A stretch of 12,333 nt of DNA from Nitrospirota bacterium (GTDB taxonomy: Bacteria > Nitrospirota > Nitrospiria > Nitrospirales > UBA8639). The DNA is taken from positions 1 to 12,333 of the forward strand of contig JAOUNC010000031.1 of the NCBI GenBank assembly GCA_029881175.1, written 5' to 3'. This document shows, in pieces, positions 6,945 to 12,333 of this stretch. The position numbers were made by a program, and so were the translations under genes. Within the stretch, counting starts at the first letter, position 1. Each line of letters begins with the position of its first letter. Below the pieces are notes generated by a model. That model was not told the origin of the DNA, did no database searches, and saw only the letters and a program-made list of their open reading frames with translations.

Positions 6945-7376
6945 ATGTCTGAAGGTACTGGAGGTATGTTTAGTGGGCATGAAACCAAAGGCCGGGTACT
7001 CATTGTGGATGATGAACCAGATGTCAGAAAAGTTGTCAAAATGACGCTGACCAAAGCCGGGTATGATGTGATTGAAGCCGAAGATGGCGAAAAGGCTATT
7101 GCGGCCATTAAGGAAGGCGAAAACCCTCTGCTATTGGACGTCATTATTTCTGACATTCGCATGCCCAAGGTCAATGGTGTCGAAGCCATTAACTATTTCC
7201 AACAACAATGGCCGAGTGTTCCCTTAATCGTCCTCACAGGTTTCCCTGATATGGAAATGGCCACGGGATTCCTGAAAAAGGGCATCGTGGATTATCTGGT
7301 CAAGCCGGTTGAAAAGGAAAAATTGATTGGCGCCGTGGCCAAAGCCATTGACCAAAGAGAAATCACTCGGTTGTAA
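6945..7376 (+). CDS. single-domain response regulator (receiver only)
   Basis: This is a 143-residue cytosolic protein consisting of a CheY-like receiver domain and no output domain. The acidic pocket is Asp22-Asp23 (LIVDDEP), the phosphoacceptor is Asp70 (VIISDIRMP), and the switch residues are Thr98 (IVLTGFP) and Lys120 (YLVKPVE). All the catalytic positions are intact. The first ~15 residues are a short, Gly-rich extension. It would accept phosphate from a histidine kinase and act by protein contact or as a relay intermediate. The two kinases that follow on the same strand are the obvious candidates. It is separated from them by 188 nt containing a strong hairpin, so it may be produced at a different level. 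Confidence 0.92.
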   Translation: MSEGTGGMFSGHETKGRVLIVDDEPDVRKVVKMTLTKAGYDVIEAEDGEKAIAAIKEGENPLLLDVIISDIRMPKVNGVEAINYFQQQWPSVPLIVLTGFPDMEMATGFLKKGIVDYLVKPVEKEKLIGAVAKAIDQREITRL

Positions 7377-7461
7377 CATCTCTCATTGCCCGTCGTTTCC
7401 ATCTTGGCCCGCAGGCCTGAAAGGGAACAATACTCAATGAGCACAATTTCACGAAAATCCG

Positions 7462-7490
7462 TAACGCCCTATCATTTTGATAGGGCGTTA
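7462..7490 (+). terminator. perfect 13-bp hairpin with 3-nt loop between receiver and kinase genes
   Basis: TAACGCCCTATCA, loop TTT, then TGATAGGGCGTTA: 13 uninterrupted base pairs. It lies 86 nt after the receiver stop and 75 nt before the kinase ATG. It is followed by TGCTTTGCGG rather than a clean T tract, so it is not a textbook intrinsic terminator. It could be an attenuator, an RNA-stabilising structure for the receiver transcript, or a DNA operator. The type label reflects the most common role in this position. Confidence 0.55.
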
Positions 7491-7564
7491 TGCTTTGCGG
7501 ACATGCAGGCGTTACCTGACTCACGTCGCGCCACGAATGTCTACATATACCACGGCCAATCAAC

Positions 7565-8647
7565 ATGAATCCGCAACAGGGAGAACAACACAAGGTGTCC
7601 GAACTGCCGCAGATGACCGAATCACCAATCAATGTGGTCATTCTTGGGGCCGGAAAAGGTGGGAAGGCCCTACTGGAATCGCTCCTCAGCCTGCCCCGTA
7701 TTCATCTTATGGGAGTCGCAGACCACGATAGGGAAGCACCGGGACTGAAACTTGCCAAGCGTCATCACATTCCCACGACTCAAGATGCCATACAGCTCAT
7801 TCAACAACCCAATATTCACTTAATTGTGAATGTGACAGGGAACCCGTCGCTTCAAGACAACATTTATCGTTATAAACACCCCAACACCGAAGTTTTAGGA
7901 GGAGCCGCCTCCAAGGTACTCTGGGATATCATCCAACACGAATCCCTGATGCAAGCACAATTATTCCAAGCCGAAAAGTTGGCGGGCATGGGCACGTTTG
8001 CCTCTGGGATTGCCCATGACATTAACAATCCGTTGTACATTATTCTCGCCATGGCCGAAGCGATTCAGGATGAGTCTGACCTCAATATCATTCATCAACA
8101 TGCCACCGGCATTAAAGAAGCCGCTCAACGTATCCACATGATTGCGAAAAATATCACCCTCTATGCACGTGAGGCCCACGCCACAGAGTCAATACCGGTT
8201 CACATCCAGCCAACCCTTGATGAAGCACTCAAGATCGCCATGTTTGCGACCAAACTGCATGAAATCACCGTAGTAAAAAATTATCAAGAGAACCTGGTCA
8301 TTGAGGCCAAACCGGAAGAACTGTTCCAAGTCTTTGTCAATCTCATGACGAATGCTATTCATGCGATGGAGGGCCATGGGCTCCTCACCCTCACGGCAGA
8401 AACAGAGAATGCGCTGGTTCGCATATCAATCACGGACACAGGCAAAGGTATTGCATCCGAACATTTATCAAAAATTTTCGACCCGTTTTTTACCACTAAA
8501 GGCCCCGGGCAGGGCACCGGCCTGGGCCTCTACAATGTCCGAACCCTTGTCCGTAAATATCAAGGCGAACTCACCGTGGACAGTGCGCCGGGAAAAGGCA
8601 CCACGTTTTCCCTCATCTTTCCTCCTGCGGACTCCTCTCCCAGGTGA
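7565..8647 (+). CDS. soluble histidine kinase with N-terminal Rossmann dinucleotide-binding-like domain
   Basis: This 360-residue protein has no membrane segment. Residues ~21-122 form a Rossmann-like domain: strand plus glycine loop [13 protein letters not shown] (24-36), the second strand ending in Asp (MGVADHD, 49-55), and the third (LIVNVTGNP, 86-94). This resembles the cofactor-binding part of GFO/IDH/MocA-type dehydrogenases, without a catalytic domain. A linker helix leads to the HisKA domain with phosphoacceptor His151 ([10 protein letters not shown]). The ATPase domain has its N box at 259-270 ([10 protein letters not shown]), the G1 box DTGKGI (291-296), the F box FDPFF and the G2 box GTGLGL (317-322). 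It could sense NAD(P)(H) or another nucleotide and phosphorylate the upstream receiver; that role is inferred. The start is uncertain: ATG 7565 has no Shine-Dalgarno, whereas an in-frame GTG at 7595 follows AGGGAG by 11 nt. The stop is 6 nt before the next kinase. Confidence 0.85.
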   Translation: MNPQQGEQHKVSELPQMTESPINVVILGAGKGGKALLESLLSLPRIHLMGVADHDREAPGLKLAKRHHIPTTQDAIQLIQQPNIHLIVNVTGNPSLQDNIYRYKHPNTEVLGGAASKVLWDIIQHESLMQAQLFQAEKLAGMGTFASGIAHDINNPLYIILAMAEAIQDESDLNIIHQHATGIKEAAQRIHMIAKNITLYAREAHATESIPVHIQPTLDEALKIAMFATKLHEITVVKNYQENLVIEAKPEELFQVFVNLMTNAIHAMEGHGLLTLTAETENALVRISITDTGKGIASEHLSKIFDPFFTTKGPGQGTGLGLYNVRTLVRKYQGELTVDSAPGKGTTFSLIFPPADSSPR

Positions 8648-8653
8648 AAGCCT

Positions 8654-11131
8654 ATGAGTAACATTCTCACCAGCGAGACACCCATTAAACGAAAAAAAGG
8701 CCTGACCACGAAATTGGTCCTGTCCATGTTGTTGGTTGGCGCGTTACCCCTCCTCATTGGGTTATTTCTGGCGTTTTATCAAGGAACCCAAAAAATTCAG
8801 GAGGTCAATGGAGCCAGCTTTGAAGCCTTGGCTACGGAAACCGCCAGAAAAATGGACCTTGTGGTGGCTGATGAAATTTCGCGAACCGCGCTACTGACCA
8901 CGGACGTCGCCATCGTCAAATTCCTGGAAGAACAACGGGATGCCTTAAATGCGCTCAACCCGACTGCGTTAGCCGAAGTCTTACAACAGGAACAAGCCCG
9001 GTGGGAAGCTGGAGATGCAGATCAAACGCACGCGATCACGCAAGGCCCCATCGCTGAAAAGCTCAAATCACAAATTGAAGGCACCTTTATTGACCCTGGA
9101 CATCCCATTCCGCTTATTACCCGCTCAGCCACTCGAGCACTCTACATGACAGACATCGCTGGCCGGCTCATTGCCAGCATCGATCACAAGCCATCCTTTT
9201 TGCATGCACAAGAGCCATGGTGGCAGGGGGCCTTCCATAAGGCAGTCGGGCAACCCTTTTTGAGTCCCATCGCCTTTGACCCTCAACTGAACACCTATAC
9301 CTTTACGTTAGCGCTTCCCATCATGGATAGCTTGCGGTATGAAGCCATTGGCATCCTGAGACGCGTGTATGATGTCAAAGAGTTTTTCGCCCCCTCCATT
9401 GAGACGATTCGATTTGGAAAAACAGGGCACGTCATGCTTATTGACAGCCGTGGGATTGTCCTCAGTTGTCCCATCCTGCCAACCGGAACGGCCTTAAGTG
9501 ACCCGCAACTGACTCCATTAGTCACGCCCATGCAGGCGGGGTGGACATCCGCGCCGAGTGATGGCCATGGCGGGCAGGATACCTCCATTATCGGATTTGC
9601 CCCGCTGGACAACACGAGTCGGATCACCCAAGCCTCGAGCGGCGTGGGGTGGCATATGTTTGTGTGGCAATCCTCAGAAGAACTGTTTGCGCCGATCCAA
9701 CAATTCTTTCAATGGACGGCGGCGTTCGGCATCTTAGGAGTGGCGTTGTTAGTCACCTTAGGCTATCTGGCGGCTCACCGGATCAGCGCACCCATTCGAC
9801 GGCTTCAAGAAGCCGCCCGCCGAATCGGACGTGGAGAATTTCAAGAACCCATCGTCATGACCACCGGTGATGAAATTGAAGAACTCGCTGAAGAAATCAA
9901 TCGCATGAATACACAGTTAGCCTCACAATTTGCAGGGCTGGAAAGCCAGGTGGCCTTAAAAACCCAAGAAGTGGAATACCTGCAAGAATCCACATCTCAC
10001 ATTCTGGATAGCGTCCCTGATCCCGTCATCATGATCACGCCGGAAGAGACAATTGAATATCTCAATCAAGCCTCGAAAAATGTTCTTGCCATTACCAACG
10101 GAAACAGTGAAGGCCGTCCGTTCTTTGAACTGCTCAATCTCGATCCGGCCACCCAAGCCAAACTGCATCAGGAAATTGAAGCCGTCAAGCATTCGTCTCT
10201 GCCCTCAAGCGTTCCAACAGCACAGGAACCCAACACGAAGAACTTAAAAGATCCCCTCTCCCAATCCAATTGGGGCGACACCGGAGACACGCGACAAGAA
10301 CTCCGACTCAACCAACGCACCTACCGTTACCGTTGGTTTTCCGTGCACGTGCATCCGGGAAAAGATGCGTGCATAGGCTTAGTGCTCCGAGATTCCACCG
10401 AAGAAAGTCTCTTGCAAGATCAATTGATCCAAGGAGAAAAGCTGGCAAGCCTCGGTGTCCTAAGTGCCGGAATCGGACATGAGCTCAATAATCCCCTGGT
10501 TGGAGTCATCGGATTAGGCGAAGCGATTCAAGATGAAGACAACATGGAAAACATGAAAGGGTACGCCAAGGATATTGTACAACATGGTAAGCGAATGGCG
10601 GCGATCATCCGGGACTTTACCGGACAAATTGGCAATCAATTCCTTGAGTCGAAAACGGTCATTGATATCAATGCGCAATTGACTCAAGCCATCAATGTCG
10701 TCAAAGGGCAATTCCCGTCTGAATCCATCACCGTCAACATGAGACTGGAAACCATCCCGCCCTTGCGAGCAAAACCCTACGAACTGGGCCAGGCGTTGAC
10801 CAACGTTCTCACAAATGCATTTCAGGCCATATCCGGCACGGGCACTATCGATATCAGCACTTCGGCGAATGAGGAAGGCATTCATATTCGCATCGCGGAT
10901 ACCGGTTCGGGTATTGCCCCATCCCACCTTCCTAAAGTCTTCGACCCGTTTTTCACGACCAAAGGCCAAGGGGAAGGCTCGGGATTAGGCCTGACGGTTG
11001 CCTATCGCATTATCACGAAATTAGGTGGACAGATTCGCTTAGAGAATAACCCTGGGCAAGGAACCATATGTCATATCACATTTCCTCTTTCAGTCGAACA
11101 GCCAACCCAACGGAAGGACGATGGATCATGA
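8654..11131 (+). CDS. membrane sensor histidine kinase (dCACHE-HAMP-PAS-HisKA-HATPase)
   Basis: This is an 825-residue inner-membrane kinase. Membrane helix 1 is at ~20-42 and helix 2 at ~351-373, flanking a ~300-residue periplasmic region. Its distal part (GKTGHVMLIDSRGIVLSCP, 255-272) is typical of a dCACHE domain, a common small-ligand sensor. HAMP (~373-425) is followed by a coiled-coil stretch and a PAS domain (~447-580) beginning ILDSVPDPVIMITPE. The PAS is interrupted by a low-complexity segment at ~513-548. The HisKA domain has His609 (GIGHELNNPL). The ATPase domain has its N box at ~716-726, G1 DTGSGI (749-754), FDPFF, and G2 GSGLGL (775-780). All catalytic motifs are present. AGGTGA, overlapping the previous stop, serves as ribosome site. 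Its own stop overlaps the next gene by 4 nt, so it is in one transcription unit with the Rossmann kinase and the heme protein. Confidence 0.93.
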   Translation: MSNILTSETPIKRKKGLTTKLVLSMLLVGALPLLIGLFLAFYQGTQKIQEVNGASFEALATETARKMDLVVADEISRTALLTTDVAIVKFLEEQRDALNALNPTALAEVLQQEQARWEAGDADQTHAITQGPIAEKLKSQIEGTFIDPGHPIPLITRSATRALYMTDIAGRLIASIDHKPSFLHAQEPWWQGAFHKAVGQPFLSPIAFDPQLNTYTFTLALPIMDSLRYEAIGILRRVYDVKEFFAPSIETIRFGKTGHVMLIDSRGIVLSCPILPTGTALSDPQLTPLVTPMQAGWTSAPSDGHGGQDTSIIGFAPLDNTSRITQASSGVGWHMFVWQSSEELFAPIQQFFQWTAAFGILGVALLVTLGYLAAHRISAPIRRLQEAARRIGRGEFQEPIVMTTGDEIEELAEEINRMNTQLASQFAGLESQVALKTQEVEYLQESTSHILDSVPDPVIMITPEETIEYLNQASKNVLAITNGNSEGRPFFELLNLDPATQAKLHQEIEAVKHSSLPSSVPTAQEPNTKNLKDPLSQSNWGDTGDTRQELRLNQRTYRYRWFSVHVHPGKDACIGLVLRDSTEESLLQDQLIQGEKLASLGVLSAGIGHELNNPLVGVIGLGEAIQDEDNMENMKGYAKDIVQHGKRMAAIIRDFTGQIGNQFLESKTVIDINAQLTQAINVVKGQFPSESITVNMRLETIPPLRAKPYELGQALTNVLTNAFQAISGTGTIDISTSANEEGIHIRIADTGSGIAPSHLPKVFDPFFTTKGQGEGSGLGLTVAYRIITKLGGQIRLENNPGQGTICHITFPLSVEQPTQRKDDGS

Positions 11132-11724
11132 ACCTCTCGACTAGCCAATGCTTCCTGCTCACAAGCCTGCTCCTCACCTGCCTGGCTATCGGGCTCACCC
11201 AAGATCTTCAGGCAGCCGCACCCTCACCGCCAGCATCCCTCTCCCCTGAAAAAGTTTCTGACTACTTGCATTCGATTATCGAAGCTGATCGAAAGATCTA
11301 TACCACCTACGTGGTGAAACGCATGCAAGATCAAGGGATCGTGTTAGCCAGAGAAGACTGGGAAAGCAAAAATGCCATTCCGTTGCCAGCCCAATTTCTG
11401 CATTATTCAAGCAAACTGGTAGCAGAATCCGGTCATGGCATCAGGTTTCGCCTCATCAGTCTCTGGCCCATTCATCGACGCAATGGCCCAGCCACGGAGT
11501 TTGAGCGCAAAGGACTGGAACGCTTACAAAACGAACCTGATACCCCGCAACGCGGCATTGTCACCAGCGGGAAAAGGAAATTTTTTCAGTCCATTTATGC
11601 GGACAAAGGCATCACCATGGCTTGCATCTCCTGCCACAATGCCCATCCCCTCAGTCCGAAACGAGACTTTCAACTTGGAGATCTCATGGGTGGCGTCGTC
11701 ATCACCATTCCATTGGATGAATAA
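11128..11724 (+). CDS. periplasmic c-type heme protein, DUF3365/Tll0287-like
   Basis: This 198-residue exported protein has a signal peptide at 1-31 (hydrophobic core CFLLTSLLLTCLAIGL, likely cleavage around LQAAA). The mature domain has the signature of DUF3365/Tll0287-like proteins: an N-terminal helix, IPLPAQFLHYSSKLV (84-98), FRLISLWPIHRRNGP (107-121), then the single heme-attachment site CISCH (166-170), and the closing LGDLMGGVVITIPL. Family members have a PAS-like fold around a covalently bound heme and are suspected redox sensors. The only cysteines of the mature protein are the two in CISCH, so a cysteine axial ligand, as I recall for cyanobacterial Tll0287, is not available here. 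The ATG overlaps the kinase stop (ATGA), implying translational coupling. It could report periplasmic redox state or a gas to the neighbouring dCACHE kinase; this is inference. The frame is open upstream to 11068, but that start would lie inside the kinase gene and precede the signal peptide. Confidence 0.88.
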   Translation: MNLSTSQCFLLTSLLLTCLAIGLTQDLQAAAPSPPASLSPEKVSDYLHSIIEADRKIYTTYVVKRMQDQGIVLAREDWESKNAIPLPAQFLHYSSKLVAESGHGIRFRLISLWPIHRRNGPATEFERKGLERLQNEPDTPQRGIVTSGKRKFFQSIYADKGITMACISCHNAHPLSPKRDFQLGDLMGGVVITIPLDE

Positions 11725-12098
11725 ACCTTTAACTGCCCCGCTGAAGCCCACCTCAGAAAAATCGTACCTCATGCCGAGGCGTAACTGTAACGGCACCCTC
11801 GCAACAACCCTTCACTCCCATAACCCTAAAAACGGTAGTTGCTGTGATGAAACACCGCCCATGCTTCGACCCTTCGACCAGCTCAGGGTCAGCACGAACG
11901 GTTTTTGAAGTACTCACCCAATTGGTGAAGTGCCCGTTCGCCCTGAGTAGCCTGCGGAGCGGGCGTGTCAAAGGGTTGCGTGCCTACCAACTGCCGTTTT
12001 TAGGATAACCAATCCAGTAGACACCACTATCCTCTATCGATCAATCCACCAGATTATCTCTCTTCCCCTACTCATCCCCGTTATGGAATAGTGTGGGA
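11725..12098. other. intergenic region between heme-protein gene and putative peptidase
   Basis: About 375 nt without a credible gene. Half is the MITE-like element. The 100 nt before it hold nothing I can identify, and the ~90 nt after it should contain the promoter of the downstream gene, but no convincing -35/-10 pair is visible. Confidence 0.5.
11820..12009. mobile_element. 180-bp MITE-like element with 17-bp terminal inverted repeats and 5-bp target duplication
   Basis: The ends are CCTAAAAACGGTAGTTG (11825-11841) and the inverted CAACTGCCGTTTTTAGG (11988-12004), matching at 16 of 17 positions. Immediately outside lie identical ATAAC repeats (11820-11824 and 12005-12009), as left by transposition. 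The interior has no gene. It has further inverted similarity: CTCAGGG followed shortly by CGAACGG on the left (~11882-11901), and CCGTTCGCCCTGAG on the right (~11934-11946). The centre is a small hairpin near CACCCAATTGGTG. The whole unit can fold into one long imperfect stem. The interior resembles the widespread 'cttcgac..gctcag..cgaacgg' palindromic repeats of many environmental genomes. It was probably moved by a transposase encoded elsewhere. It lies just after the signalling operon and may end its transcription. Confidence 0.7.
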
Positions 12099-12333
12099 AT
12101 GCTCAAAATTTTTTCGGTGCTGATACTCATAGGATGTTGGAATGCCTCATGGGGATGGGGCATGGATTCCCCACCACCTAACAAGGGAAGAAACCACGTT
12201 CAGTTTGAGCGCATTCTCAAAGATATTGAAGAATTAAGCAGCCCAGGCTTTCAAGGACGACAGGCCGGAACGAATGGTGGAGAAGAATCAGCTCGTTTTA
12301 TCACCAAACGCTTCAAAGTGTTGGGGTTAAACA
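12099..12333 (+). CDS. N-terminus of a putative exported M28-type peptidase, cut by the window end
   Basis: The first 78 codons are present. The N-terminus is a short hydrophobic signal (MLKIFSVLILIGC) with a lipobox-like LIGC at residues 10-13, so it may be a lipoprotein, although the following WNASWGWG is also hydrophobic and a different cleavage is possible. From residue ~34 the pattern FERILKDIEELSSPGFQGRQAGTNGG, then ESARFITKRFKVLGL, matches the N-terminal 'L.s..f.GR.aGt.g...a..yi...f..lGL' signature of M28 zinc aminopeptidases. The metal-binding and catalytic residues lie beyond the window, so the call rests on this segment alone. The ribosome site is poor; an in-frame GTG two codons upstream (12093) is an alternative start. 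Confidence 0.6.
   Translation, partial: MLKIFSVLILIGCWNASWGWGMDSPPPNKGRNHVQFERILKDIEELSSPGFQGRQAGTNGGEESARFITKRFKVLGLN

Noticed and set aside
6887-7189. Minus-strand open frame rich in Ser/Thr/Pro
   Set aside because: Antisense to the receiver domain; composition is what a complemented receiver gene gives.
7386-7731. Short plus-strand frames around the hairpin between receiver and kinase
   Set aside because: They read through the perfect hairpin and into the kinase start in another frame, with no ribosome site or protein-like composition.
10514-10969. Minus-strand open frame of 151 codons
   Set aside because: It lies fully inside the kinase-core coding region of the membrane kinase, whose motifs are intact; the antisense product shows no recognisable domain.
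11753-11971. Short frames over the inverted-repeat element
   Set aside because: They arise from palindromic repeat sequence and cross the element's boundary; no coding character.
1-12333. CRISPR arrays, tRNA or rRNA genes, integrase or transposase genes
   Set aside because: Looked for on both strands; no regularly spaced repeats, cloverleaf or rRNA-like sequence, or recombinase-like protein was seen.

Overview
The window looks like chromosomal DNA of a Gram-negative bacterium with roughly even base composition, rich in two-component signalling and exported envelope proteins. Outer-membrane-type lipoproteins, an OmpA-family protein, a periplasmic c-type heme protein and a B12-dependent radical SAM enzyme fit a member of the Nitrospirota (possibly a marine Nitrospira-like lineage). 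That placement is inferred from overall gene style, not from a marker gene.

Left part (1-2541): the 3' end of an RMD1/YagE-like membrane protein gene that appears to carry a one-base frameshift near its visible start, a small lipoprotein gene on the minus strand, and an MscS-type mechanosensitive channel. Middle (2600-4464): a well-formed sigma70-like promoter with a perfect 14-bp palindrome over its expected start point, followed by a solitary B12-binding radical SAM enzyme. Then three minus-strand genes for exported proteins (4479-6597): a lysine-rich low-complexity protein, a glycine-zipper plus OmpA lipoprotein, and a small DUF3106-like periplasmic protein.

Right part (6945-11724): a signalling locus, the most interesting piece of the window. 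It holds a stand-alone receiver protein, a strong hairpin in the gap, a soluble histidine kinase with an N-terminal Rossmann (dinucleotide-binding-like) domain, a large membrane kinase (dCACHE-HAMP-PAS-HisKA-HATPase), and a periplasmic DUF3365/Tll0287-like protein with one CXXCH heme site. The last three genes are packed with a 6-nt gap and a 4-nt ATGA overlap. The two kinases have clearly related catalytic cores. Together they suggest a redox- or energy-sensing circuit with a cytosolic cofactor input and a periplasmic heme input converging on a single-domain receiver.

After this locus lies a 180-bp non-coding element with 17-bp terminal inverted repeats and flanking 5-bp direct repeats (MITE-like). 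The window ends in the first 78 codons of a putative exported M28-type peptidase. I saw no tRNA, rRNA, CRISPR array or transposase gene.
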